Source: Endomychus coccineus (lineage: Eukaryota > Arthropoda > Insecta > Coleoptera > Endomychidae). Taken from it: a stretch of 64,000 nucleotides of DNA. The DNA lies in assembly GCA_958510875.1 (NCBI GenBank), contig OY294070.1, positions 10,965,631 through 11,029,630 on the forward strand, in the 5' to 3' direction. A program made the position numbers and the translations under genes. This document shows, piece after piece, positions 45,501-55,867 of the stretch. The notes below the pieces were generated by a model. It ran no database searches, was not told the origin of the DNA, and saw nothing but the letters and a program-made list of their open reading frames with translations. Numbering within the stretch: the stretch's first letter is position 1; each line of letters opens with the position of its first letter.

Positions 45501-48500
45501 TTCTAAAATATAAAATTTTTTGATAAAATAGCACTGCACAATGAATTATGCGTTATATACTCGGATAAAGATATTTTAGGCCGGTACGACATTCACGCCG
45601 ATATGATAAAATATATGATGGACAATGATTTGCAACAAGTTTTACCTCAGTTTTATAAACTACTTTGTTTGACAGTCACCATTCCTGTCACGACGGCATC
45701 GGTGGAGGATCATTTTCTACTCTCAAACGAATTAAAACTTACATGCGAAATACAATGGGCCAAAATCGTTTATACAATGTTAGTTTGATATCTATTGAAA
45801 AAGATTTAGTAAAACACAAAATGATAAATTTTTTGATAATATTATTGATCATTTTTCGCAAACTAAAGACCGTAGAATTCCGTTGATACAATTAATGAAA
45901 AAAAAAACAAAATATGAAAAATTCCAAAAAAAAGAAAAAATATTTAAAATCCAAAAAAAAAAGACAAAAAACGAACAAAAAAATGTTTTGCCAAGAGAAA
46001 CTCTATACCTCCACGTTGGTTCTTGCTGGGTAACAATTAATTTTGTCACTGAAGTAGCTGGTACGGTCGCTGGGCAAAAGTTAAAAGGCTGTGAATAGAG
46101 TATATTTTTACAAAAACGTTTTATGTCCAGCCTCCTCTCTCAAAAATTCACGAGCCGCCACTGATACGTACAGAATGTACGTGATAACCCGCGCCGCTAG
46201 CCTTCTTAAACTCCAATTACTGACATCTAGAAGAGAGTGGAATATACCAGAACTTTCTCGAAACAACGAGATTATTCGCGAATGTTTAATTGTTACTGCG
46301 CTTTCGAAAGCACTACTAGCGCTATCTGTTAGCGATAAAGTGTACCACCACTACTTATTTCCGCGTGTGACCACCAGGTGTCGTCAAGTGTCGCGGTGGT
46401 AACAATAAAGTACAGTTGGTACATAATAGTAATTAAACTAGTGAATTTAGCATGTGTTATACGTCATTTCTAAATTTTCTTTCCTGGTTGAACAACGCAG
46501 TGAACAATTCTGAAAGAATTCGGGGATTACTGTTTTGAAGTTTTGTCCATAATAGTGAGGTTACATTACTGTCTGTCATACCACCGAAGTCACAATAGTA
46601 GGATGTAGAATTTTTCACATGACCAACTCGGGTCGATTCTACTACTCCATTGCGTTGAACAACATTTAAAATTACATTGTTGTCAGGTTGAGCAAGTTTT
46701 CATAGTTTTTTAATACAACTACTCATTTGATAGAATAAACTGTATTACAAACAAATTTAGGAGTTATCTACTTATTGTATCAAACAATACAAATTATTTT
46801 TAATTTTAAATGTAATTCACCAAATGTGTGAAGTAAAATAAAGTACTGGTTCAGCATGCATCGAGTTCAATAATATCAAAAAATATATATTTTGGTATTA
46901 AATGACGGAAAGCCTAGCTACCTACCTACCTGCTATTTCCCAACCTAGGAAACTGCAATGAATTGTGAATACAATATATTCATTATTGATAAGAAATAAT
47001 CGATCCTTATCCACTAAAAATACTATTTAAAGTACTGAGGACCTTTCGGCTACTAAGTAGCCATCATCAGAGTAAACTAAATTATAAATCAAAATGTGCC
47101 TGCTTAAATACTATTTGGGAATAATAATGTAAACAATGGGTTTTTTTCATCCCTTCTAAATTATCTAGGTATTAACTTGTCTGTACTGTATTTTAGAAGT
47201 GATAAACTTTCTCTTGAGAAACGGTGTGACCTGTATTCAAAATATGTTCGGCTACCGCTGATTTTTAACCATTATTTTTCTCTTTATATGGGCAAAATGT
47301 CCTTATAACGAGTTAAAATGTTCCTTCTACTTTAACCCACATAACATTTTGAACAGCTTTGGACCAGCAAAATTATAACAACGAAGTTGAGAAACTTCAG
47401 CAAGTTGTATTGGACAATGGTTACCACAAATCTTTGATCAATAATTAAATTTTTAAACAAATTGGATCGTAGCCAACTAAACTAACCAAATACTTCAATA
47501 AAATTCAAAAGTCTCAATTATAATTAATAAATTCCATTTTTTGTTTTCTAAATTTGCAATACAACCAGTATATAGAGGTAAGAACAAGCTAAAACACCGT
47601 TTAGGCAACACCTTTGATAAAGTTTCCGATTTCGACAAATCCGTGATTTACAAAATCAATCGCGAGTCGTGTTCAAAATGCTCTGTAGGTCAAACTAGAA
47701 GGAATATTGTAACTTGTTGTAAGGAACATTTTTTATAATTTAGTTTACTCTGATGATAGCTACTTGGTAGCCAAAAGGTCCTCAGTATTTTAATAGTGTT
47801 TTTAGTGGATAAAGATGATTATTTCTATATCTATGGTTTCGGCGTTTACGTAGTGTAAATTCATAATACTTCAGAAGTTGGAGAATAAAACTCAAATTTT
47901 ACACAAAACTTTTAACATTTAATTTAAAAATGCTGACAAATTGTTTCACCACACTGTGGCATTATCAAAGCGAGGAGTTATCAACTAAAGCTAAATCTAA
48001 AAGTATGTCCTTAAATATCAGGGATCAGAATGTGGTGCAAATTGAGGGATGGGGGTGGATAATGGTGGGAGTGTGTTTACAAAATTGTTAACAAGCGGTG
48101 AATTATATGTGTCGATTTGATCATTTAATATTACATTATTATTGTTTTTTGCGTGTTTCAAAATTTCTATGGATTCTAATATATTAAGTTTATGTCCTTT
48201 TTCCTGAATATGTAGAATATCAGGATTAAGGGTGAAATTGTGGTTATGTTCTAACAGGTGATTTGCGTAATTAGAGTCTTCTTTTTTGAGCCTGTAACTT
48301 CTCAAATGTTCATTGAACCTTACGCTGAAACTGCGTCCAGTTTGTCCTATGTACAAAGCACTACAGTCATCACATCTCAGTCTGTAAACTCCAGATTTCT
48401 TTAAGTTATCTTTTTTAGATTTCGAGTTATTAATATACGAGCATAGGTTATTTGTTGTTTTAAAGGCGACGTTTTTATTCTGTTTTTTAAGGAATTGAGA

Positions 48501-51237
48501 TATTTTTAGTGAATGTTTACCTAAATATGTTAGACATGTGAAATTTGATTTTGTATTATTATTAATTTGCGGATAAATTATGCTTAAGGCTTTTTTATTG
48601 AGTTTATTTTGGAGTATTTTATTAATTATCTTGACATTATAACCGTTATTTTTGGCAATATCTACGATTCTGTTTAATTCTAAATGGAAATTATCTTTAC
48701 TTAATGGGACATTAATTAATCTATGTATCATACAATTATATGCTGCTAGCTTATGTGATTGTGGATGTAAAGAAGTGTTGTGTATTGTGGTATCTGTGTG
48801 GGTGGGCTTGTGATAAATAGCGAAAGAAAAGTAATTACTTGTGTGTGAAATTGTCAGATCTAAAAAGTTTAAGGACTTGTTGTTTTCCATCTCTAATGTG
48901 AATTCTATATTTGGGTGTAAGTTGTTGATATAGGTGAGAAAAGCATTTATTTGACGGTTACTGCCTGTATAGCAAGCGATTACGTCGTCAACATAGCGAT
49001 ACCAATATACAAACATGTGCTGAAAATTGGAATTTAAAATCTTAGTTTCCAAGTAATTCATAAATATTTCTGCTAGCAACGGAGATAATGGCCAACCCAT
49101 GGGGAGTCCGGTGTTCTGTTTGTAATATTTATCGTTAATTGTGAAATAATTTTGGTCTATGCAAAGTGAGATTAAACTTAATATTTCCTGTGTTATTGCC
49201 GGTAAAGTATTATTGCGGATTAAAAGATCTTCAATTAGAGTGATGGTCAATTGTGTGGGAATACTTGGAAAAAGGTTCTTGACATCAAAAGATACAAGTT
49301 TGATATTTGTCTTTAGTTCTACATCTTTTATTTTTTCTATTAACTGGAAAGAGTTTTTTATACTGTATTTAGGTTTAAAGTTTGTATATGTTGATATTAT
49401 GTTGACTAACTTTTTCGCTATTTTTTGACAGGGTGCATTGATATATGAACAGACGGGTCTTATGGGAGTATCGTCTTTGTGAATTTTTAATAAACCATAA
49501 AGAGAAGGTGGTTGAGGATTCATGTTCATTAAACGAGGCTTCTCATATTCTCTTTTAATCCGCAATAATACTTTACCGGCAATAACACAGGAAATATTAA
49601 GTTTAATCTCACTTTGCATTATTTCACAATTAACGATAAATATTACAAACAGAACACCGGACTCCCCATGGGTTCGCCATTATCTCCGTTGCTAGCAGAA
49701 ATATTTATGAATTACTTGGAAACTAAGATTTTAAATTCCAATTTTCAGCACATGTTTGTATATTGGTATCGCTATGTTGACGACGTAATCGCTTGCTATA
49801 CAGGCAGTAACCGTCAAATAAATGCTTTTCTCACCTATATCAACAACTTACACCCAAATATAGAATTCACATTAGAGATGGAAAACAACAAGTCCTTAAA
49901 CTTTTTAGATCTGACAATTTCACACACAAGTAATTACTTTTCTTTCGCTATTTATCACAAGCCCACCCACACAGATACCACAATACACAACACTTCTTTA
50001 CATCCACAATCACATAAGCTAGCAGCATATAATTGTATGATACATAGATTAATTAATGTCCCATTAAGTAAAGATAATTTCCATTTAGAATTAAACAGAA
50101 TCGTAGATATTGCCAAAAATAACGGTTATAATGTCAAGATAATTAATAAAATACTCCAAAATAAACTCAATAAAAAAGCCTTAAGCATAATTTATCCGCA
50201 AATTAATAATAATACAAAATCAAATTTCACATGTCTAACATATTTAGGTAAACATTCACTAAAAATATCTCAATTCCTTAAAAAACAGAATAAAAACGTC
50301 GCCTTTAAAACAACAAATAACCTATGCTCGTATATTAATAACTCGAAATCTAAAAAAGATAACTTAAAGAAATCTGGAGTTTACAGACTGAGATGTGATG
50401 ACTGTAGTGCTTTGTACATAGGACAAACTGGACGCAGTTTCAGCGTAAGGTTCAATGAACATTTGAGAAGTTACAGGCTCAAAAAAGAAGACTCTAATTA
50501 CGCAAATCACCTGTTAGAACATAACCACAATTTCACCCTTAATCCTGATATTCTACATATTCAGGAAAAAGGACATAAACTTAATATATTAGAATCCATA
50601 GAAATTTTGAAACACGCAAAAAACAATAATAATGTAATATTAAATGATCAAATCGACACATATAATTCACCGCTTATTAACAATTTTGTAAACACACTCC
50701 CACCATTATCCACCCCCATCTCTCAATTTGCACCACATTCTGATCCCTGATATTTAAGGACATACTTTTAGATTTAGCTTTAGTTGATAACTCCTCGCTT
50801 TGATAATGCCACAGTGTGGTGAAACAATTTGTCAGCATTTTTAAATTAAATGTTAAAAGTTTTGTGTAAAATTTGAGTTTTATTCTCCAACTTCTGAAAT
50901 GATTTATTTCTTATTAATAGTGTTATAATATATCCACAGTGTGAACCCTTGTATACAATACATTCATATTAGCTTTACTCATTTCAGATGATGGTGGAGA
51001 CACCGAAACGTTTAGAAAAGTTCTACAACAACAGAGGGACATGCAAATAAAGAGGTCTAAAGAAGCAAAAGAAAGGAAGAAAGTAAGTTCTAATGAATAA
51101 TATCAGGACATATATGTTTTAGCTTATATTTATTACATTAGATCCTGAATAAAGAATAAATCCGATTATTTTTTCCAAATAAAAGGACATTAACTGTTTT
51201 TAATTTCCAGACGTTAACATTCAGTTTATACGAGTAA
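42582..51237 (+). CDS. GPN1: GPN-loop GTPase 1 (complete, six exons)
   Basis: Exons 42582-42750, 42813-43007, 43068-43461, 43576-43772, 50988-51082 and 51211-51237 join in phase with GT-AG introns to a 358-residue protein, near the usual family length. GPN1 is a cytoplasmic, shuttling GTPase that with GPN3 helps assemble and import RNA polymerase II (family knowledge). Visible motifs: P-loop [10 protein letters not shown] (about 19-28), the defining GPN triplet in [12 protein letters not shown]3 [15 protein letters not shown] (G4) in [11 protein letters not shown] and SAATGQG (G5). The C-terminus has an acidic segment ([20 protein letters not shown]) and a basic coiled end ([20 protein letters not shown]) closing TLTFSLYE. 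Introns 1-3 and 5 are short, while intron 4 is 7.2 kb because of inserted hAT and Penelope-like elements. The start is the first in-frame ATG giving the MAET...KGPV N-terminus. Polyadenylation signal AATAAA near 51518. No break in any exon. Confidence 0.95.
43944..44352. mobile_element. Possible short TIR element in GPN1 intron 4
   Basis: GAGTTGCCAGGT at the left and ACCTGGCAACACT at the right are inverted, like hAT-type ends elsewhere in the window; the interior is rich in CCCC and unlike its surroundings. Target duplication unclear. Confidence 0.4.
44566..46163 (+). mobile_element. hAT transposon copy, internally deleted, in GPN1 intron 4
   Basis: Starts CAGTGGCGGCTC, ends GAGCCGCCACTG, with an exact target duplication ATACGTAC (44558-44565 and 46164-46171). 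The hAT dimerisation region is present ([40 protein letters not shown]), but the centre is deleted relative to the 17.1 kb copy, and a 1-base loss in VERSF shifts the frame. Same orientation as GPN1. Confidence 0.9.
46172..46984. other. GPN1 intron 4 sequence, no feature recognised
   Basis: AT-rich except 46190-46400, which holds a 103-codon frame without recognisable motif. No splice-supported exon. Confidence 0.4.
47031..47075 (-). ncRNA. Hammerhead ribozyme, second PLE family
   Basis: Minus strand: TACT, CTGATGA, stem II GGCTAC-TTA-GTAGCC (six bp), GAAA, GGTCCTC, AGTA. Stem I pairs TACT with AGTA; stem III is one or two bp. All core bases are canonical. Cleavage after the UC is predicted; a dimer may be needed because stem III is so short. 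Confidence 0.7.
47744..47788 (+). ncRNA. Hammerhead relic, second PLE family
   Basis: Inverted partner of 47031-47075, but GAAA has become AAAA and stem II has an A/C mismatch, so the catalytic G is missing. Probably inactive. Confidence 0.65.
47931..47972 (-). ncRNA. Hammerhead-like motif with swapped core pair (PLE-B left end)
   Basis: The minus strand reads GCT, TTGATAA, stem II CCAC-AGT-GTGG, GAAA, C-AATTT-G, TC, AGC. It has the hammerhead order, with GCT/AGC as stem I and C/G closing stem III. The core is TTGATAA instead of CTGANGA. Confidence 0.5.
48018..49552 (-). pseudogene. PLE-B minus copy: reverse transcriptase plus GIY-YIG endonuclease, 5'-truncated
   Basis: An open frame of about 511 codons of genuine element sequence. 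It begins [36 protein letters not shown] motif A is [13 protein letters not shown], motif [12 protein letters not shown] (Trp where the other copy has Ser), catalytic box [11 protein letters not shown], followed by the thumb region and a GIY-YIG domain ([38 protein letters not shown]). The protein N-terminus is missing, and the first ATG in this frame (49619) lies in the other, inverted copy, so no natural start exists. The catalytic Asp pair and endonuclease residues are intact, which points to a recent insertion. Confidence 0.85.
49553..50750 (+). pseudogene. PLE-B plus copy: partial RT plus GIY-YIG endonuclease
   Basis: Open from 49614 to TGA at 50750: [42 protein letters not shown], and the same GIY-YIG domain. 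It lacks RT motif A and everything upstream. A 10-bp deletion close to its start (AGACCAAAAT relative to the minus copy, between 49618 and 49619) breaks the original frame. Only about three residues differ from the minus copy over 373 (S/W, I/V, S/P). Confidence 0.85.
50797..50836 (+). ncRNA. Hammerhead-like motif with swapped core pair (PLE-B right end)
   Basis: Exact inverted match of the motif at 47931-47972. Positions equivalent to C3 and G8, which pair in the folded hammerhead, are T and A here, so a pair could be retained. Known work on the fold makes reduced activity likely. Confidence 0.5.
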
Positions 51238-52398
51238 AAAAAATACGTCCAAAAAATCATGAAAATTCAATTGAAGAATAGATTTTAACATGAAAAACTT
51301 TTGACAAACTAGCACCCTAATTTGAGTTGTCATTTTATGTTAGTTTAACTTGAATCGCCTCGATCCGCCTATTGGGATGGCTCCTTCACGTAATTTGTGA
51401 CAAATTTCAATATCTACTAATATTTTGTATCCTATTGTTTATATGAATATTTTGCCAAATTCTTTGTTATGAACAGTTACCAATTACGTTTACTGTACGA
51501 TAAATGAAAGAATCATAATAAATTTTACTAAAATATTGGAAATTTTATTTCAATACCTACCTCCATACTCTCCTTCAGCAATGGTAACTGTACTGTGACA
51601 AATCAACTAAAGGAAATTGTACTCCTTCAGGCAGAGCAGCCCCATCTATTATTGGGTAGCGAAACAAGGAACACGAAAGTACCGAAACTAATAATAAAGC
51701 TTCCTTATTCGTGTAGTCTTCTACCGATCCATAGATGGCGCTTTCACATGAATTCTGAGTCGCTGTAAATTCCTGTGATAATAATAATTTTTACCAAAAA
51801 GTTAAAAAGACCTATAGCCAGATTTGTAAAAATCCCATAACAAAGGAAAAAAGATTACATTTCAACTGAAATAAATAATATTTATTCTCAAGAACAACAA
51901 AATATAATTACAACTGATCCATAGATCAATAACATCCGTCGTCCGCTCTTTTTGTTGCACAATTTTTCGGTTTAGTTCATTCCTGCGGTTCAAATAAAAA
52001 GACATAAGTGTTATTGTGCCCTACAGCCCTATTTCCCAAGAATTTACATATTAATAATAATTATTATAATCTCAATATCTGGCGGTTCAGAATATGCACA
52101 GAACTGGAGTCTATGTGTATAATTTCATAGATACCACCAATAACTATTGCCAAAGGTTCTATCTATAATCTATAGCTACAACTATAACCCCGAATTTTCT
52201 AAACGTTTGTTGACGTGACGTTACTCATATTCATAATCATTAAAGTCAACAATCATCTATATAAATAGGAAAAATAAACACCTGCCTTCTAATTGGGTTG
52301 GTCTATCCAATATTGGGTCGTTGTCATATCTCGCTTTTCTTCCAATTAACGAGAAGATAAAATAATTCGAAACTGTCGGATTGTTAGTATCTGTTATA
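51238..52398. other. GPN1 3' end and spacer before the zinc-finger gene
   Basis: Contains the presumed GPN1 3' UTR (to about 51545) and, at 52005-52045, a PLE tail signature ('gtgttattgtgccctac...cctatttcccaagaatt') without a ribozyme. The zinc-finger promoter must lie in 52050-52398, but no TATA box is clear. Confidence 0.5.
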
Positions 52399-53329
52399 AT
52401 GGAAACTGAAGATATAATAATGAAAACGGAATATTTCAGCGGCGACGAAGATTCCAACGATCATCAAGAAGAAGTATATCCCCCATTTGAATGTGTTGAC
52501 ATCAAAGAGGAACATGATGATGAGCAAGACAATGCACAATACGTTTTCGGCTACTTAGTTTTTATCAAACCTGATTGTAAATATCCTACACAGTGTGTTA
52601 AGCTCAAAACATTACCCAAGAAAGTTATAACAGATGAACAAGAAGTGTCAAACAGTGATAAATTTCTTAACAATACCCAGCTCATATTAGGTGCAATGGA
52701 GTAAGTATAGTATTTTTAAGATATAACAAGACCTTGATATGCAAAGCCAAATAGATTGATTCATACCCCAAATTGTTCATTCGATGTGATTCTTGCTTCT
52801 TCAACTCCAAAATGCACGCTTGACAGTTATTGATCTTCCTTAGCTGTCTTTTTCTCTTTTGGTGTAAATCAATTGTCCTAAATTAGAGCATTCAAATTTT
52901 CCGACTTGGTTCAAATCGTGTTTCCAGAGAATGCTACAATTATTTTATTCCAGATTAGAAGATACAGAAGACAACATACGGAAAATAGATTTTCTACTTC
53001 AAGAAAGCAGTTCTTATTTCGGTATTCTGTTCAATTGTGAAGACTGTGCCTTCACCACATCTTATTTGACGGAATTCAATATTCACACTCGGCTGGTCCA
53101 TCGCAAGACCGAATTCCATTGTAAATACAAACAGTGTCATTATTCAACAACAAATGTGTTACAACATGCTACACACGAGAGTGAACATAAGTGCACCAGA
53201 CGTGGATATAAGTGTATTAAGTGTAACTTTAAAACATTCAACTTTTCTAAAATCTGCCTTCATAAATATAGTGGCCACACCGGTGATGAAGGCAATGAAG
53301 AGAGTTCAGAAGCGACAATTGACAGTTAA
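52399..53329 (+). CDS. C2H2 zinc-finger protein, 225 residues, two exons
   Basis: Exon 1 52399-52700, intron GTAAGT...CCAG, exon 2 52954-53329 to TAA. The N-terminal 100 residues are acidic (METEDIIMKTEYFSGDEDSN, CVDIKEEHDDEQDN); a CVDIKEE-type motif is common in insect zinc-finger regulators. Exon 2 holds three atypical C2H2 fingers: CEDCAFTTSYLTEFNIHTRLVH (C129, C132, H145, H150 by my count), CKYKQCHYSTTNVLQHATHESE with a following H, and CIKCNFKTFNFSKICLHKYSGH. The final residues are acidic (EGNEESSEATIDS). Likely a nuclear DNA-binding regulator; target unknown. The ATG at 52399 is the first in frame. Confidence 0.8.
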
Positions 53330-53415
53330 CAACCAATCTAGAGGTAGTGAAATGTTTAAAAGAGAGATGTATTAGATATGCAAAAGAACTTTATTCATAG
53401 TTTTCAGGTCTGACA

Positions 53416-54988
53416 CAGTGTTGCCAGATCAATATTTTATAAAATAGGGCATTTGTGTAAGCGGGACTGACAAAAAAAATTACATAGAACAAGGTTCAGA
53501 CCTCAAGAAAATGGCCGCCACCCATAGATTGGATGAACTTGCACTGTGGCCTATTCAGAAGCCATATAGAGATCAGTGGTCAATATAAAAGTGATAGGCC
53601 AGGCTGTGAACAGGGTTTTTAGCTACAATAAAAAAAAAATGTAAGTTCGAATCAAAAAATTTGTTTTGCATTAGCTTCAGGAGGTTCTCAGGATCATTCA
53701 TACACTTTAAAATCTCTTGGGAACCCCAACTCCACCCATTGGAGCGAAAATGGCCCAAAATCTCCAAGTCTTGAATTGTACTTTCTACAAAAAAAGGTAT
53801 TTTGGCATTTCGAGTGTACCTAGGGTTTTTTTTTGGGTCGCTGAACACGAATCCGTAACCAGATTTACTTGCAATCCATCGTAGGGGTGCTAAAATCGAC
53901 AAAATTGGCCAATTTTCCACCCCTAATATGTTTATTTCGCAATTAACGTGTTTTAGGCATTTCGAATGCACCAAGGAGGTTTTTTGGGTCGCTGAATACG
54001 ATTCCGAAGCCAGATTTACGCGAATATCATCGTAGGGGTGAGAAATTTACAAAAATGGCTTCTAAATTTTCATTATTTTTGCATTTTAAAATTACTTCGG
54101 AGTAAATCTGGCTTCGGAATCGTATTCAGCGACCCAAAAAAAAAACCTTGGTGCATTCGAAATACCAAAAACACGTACATTGCAAAATAACATATCGGGG
54201 TGCAAAATTGGCCAATTTCGTCGATTTTACCACCCCTACGATGGATTGCAAGTAAATCTACGGATTCGTGATCAGCGACCCAAAAAACCTCCTTGATGCA
54301 TTCGAAATGCCTAAAACACGTAAATTGCATAACAACATATTAGGGGTGCGAAATTGGTCAATTTTGTTGATTTGACCGCCCCTACGATGGATTGCAAGTA
54401 AATCTAGCTATCGATTCGTGTTCAGCGACCCAAAAAACCTCCTAGGTGCACTCGAACTGCCAAAATACCTTTTTTTGTAGAAAATACAATTTAAGACTTG
54501 GAGATTTCGGTCCATTTTCGCCCCCAATGGGTGGGGTTGAGGTTCCCAAGAGGTTTTAAGGTGTATGAATGATCCTGAGAACCTCCTCAAGCTTTTTTTT
54601 TTTCGGTTCATAGCCTGGACTATGATATGAATATAGTAGTCTTTAATTTTACAATGTAGATGTTACTTTGTCTTTTAGTATTATTTCATAGGAATGGTGG
54701 GAACAGTTTTTTATTATCGAAAATATGATTTTTTATGATCCGATTATAGACCTCATAATGTAACAGTCGATAAAAAGCTAAATTCAAAAGCCATTATCTC
54801 TGATTCTAAATAGTCGAATCTCTTTTAAATTTTTACAGTTGTCTTTAGAAACATTTTAATTATAATTGACAACAAAAAATAAGTGAACAGTAGTTCTACT
54901 TATTCAATTTTACTTCTGTATATTTATTACTTATTAAATAATGGTTCCGCTCAGTTTATCCGTTAAAATCGGAAGTCTGGCAACGCTG
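53416..54988. mobile_element. hAT-type TIR element with 8-bp target duplication
   Basis: Left end CAGTGTTGCCAGA, right end TCTGGCAACGCTG, flanked by exact GTCTGACA (53408-53415 and 54989-54996). No transposase. It lies immediately downstream of the zinc-finger gene. Most of its body is the foldback listed separately. Confidence 0.85.
53598..54624. repeat. 1-kb imperfect palindrome inside the hAT-type element
   Basis: CCAGGCTGTGAAC at the left returns as GTTCATAGCCTGG at the right. Inward, motifs such as 'gggtcgctgaa', 'gcaatccatcgtaggggtg' and 'aattggccaatt' recur in inverted order to a centre near 54075. Each arm also has internal repeats of a roughly 140-bp module ('gcattcgaaatgcc', 'cctccttgg'). 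Confidence 0.85.
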
Positions 54989-54996
54989 GTCTGACA

Positions 54997-55614
54997 TTAC
55001 GTCACTTTAGTCGAATCCAGAATTGGAAAAAAGAAGATATTTGTATATGTTATATACAGGATGTTTCATAAAGATGGGCCTAGAGCATTTGTTTGTTCCT
55101 TGGTCCAAGATATTGCAATTGAGTGTGAAAATTGTTGGTCAAATGTTAATAGTAACTGAAATATGTTGAAGTTGAAAGATATTTAGTTATTTTCAAATCT
55201 ACTCGGTTCATTTAACACGTGGCATATCTTATTATATGCTTCGCGACAAAGGCGAAAGAGTATATTGCATTTAGTCAAGATATTTCTAAAAGTCCTGGAG
55301 GAAAAATTCCTTCACCAAAGTATTTTTTTCATCCAATTTTAAGCAACTTTGAAAAAGTCCGTCTGTCGGTCTGTCTGGATGTCCGCCACCAAACTTGTCA
55401 TCACGAAAGATCCTATCATATTAAAATTTTGACAAAAAATCGTGACCAACCCTATTGTTTTTCAGGGAAATCGTGTAATATAAACACCCTTATCTGAGGA
55501 TTTAAAATGTAAAAAAATCGTAATTCCCAAAGTTAATTTAAAACTGCTTTCACTCAAATTTCATCCAAATCGTTCAACAACAAAAACAATTATTGATGTA
55601 AACTTATGTGTAAA
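54997..55614. other. Spacer, no gene
   Basis: 'atacaggatgtttcataaagatggg' at 55058 looks like the start of a common insect dispersed repeat, but I cannot delimit it. The short frame at 55219-55497 is not supported. Confidence 0.35.
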
Positions 55615-55730
55615 TTCTTGGGAAATAGGTCACATTAATAACACATACTTATTATTTTCGTCTTTACGTATGTTTTGGTCATACGACATCATCAGAAGAC
55701 GTTTGAAAACTAATTGAGGTAAGCACTGAG
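55615..55730 (-). mobile_element. Penelope-like tail with near-canonical hammerhead
   Basis: On the minus strand CGTCTT pairs perfectly with AAGACG (55659-55701), enclosing CTGATGA, GTCGTATGAC, AAAA and CATACG. The conserved GAAA is AAAA (catalytic G lost). The tail 'aattcttgggaaataggtcaca' follows, as in the other copies of this family. Confidence 0.7.
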
Positions 55731-55867
55731 CATCTTTACCGCACTAATTTCAATTATTAATATTTACGTCGCAAGAACGAACGAAACATGTAAAATTGAA
55801 ATTGTAACACGCTAATGTATAAAATATGGGGAAGTTTTAGTTAACCACTGCAAAGTAATGTTCTATA

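Larger units (their letters stand above)
47831..50898. mobile_element. Penelope-like element B, head-to-head inverted dimer in GPN1 intron 4
   Basis: Arm 1 (47870-49228) and arm 2 (49553-50898) are inverted copies, almost identical, separated by 324 bp (49229-49552) that belong only to the longer minus copy. Flanks ATGATTATTTCTATAT (47815-47830) and ATGATTTATTTCTTAT (50899-50914) look like an imperfect target duplication of about 15 bp inside element A. Both copies keep the 3' end and both are 5'-truncated. Confidence 0.9.
46985..50914. mobile_element. Penelope-like element A (GIY-YIG fragment with inverted hammerhead ends), split by element B
   Basis: Bases 47000-47092 and 47730-47825 are inverted copies of one terminal sequence that carries a hammerhead core. 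Between them the plus frame 47541-47738 encodes [20 protein letters not shown] and [11 protein letters not shown], a GIY-YIG domain whose second half is missing. Its right end continues after the inserted element B, where 'atttatttcttattaatag' (50903-50920) matches the reverse of the left end near 46990. Confidence 0.75.

Noticed and set aside
46091..46402. 103-codon frame in GPN1 intron 4.
   Set aside because: It starts inside the hAT end and crosses its target duplication, so it cannot be a native gene.
49553..49619. N-terminal 22 residues of the long minus-strand PLE frame, beginning MQSEIKLN.
   Set aside because: They are the antisense reading of the inverted plus copy; element coding begins only at about 49552.
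50980..51020. Hammerhead-like sequence at the start of GPN1 exon 5 (CAGATGA, GGTG-GAGA-CACC, GAAACG).
   Set aside because: One core base is wrong (A for T), there is no stem I, and the bases encode the acidic GPN1 tail (DDGGDTETF). Best read as coincidence, though an odd one.
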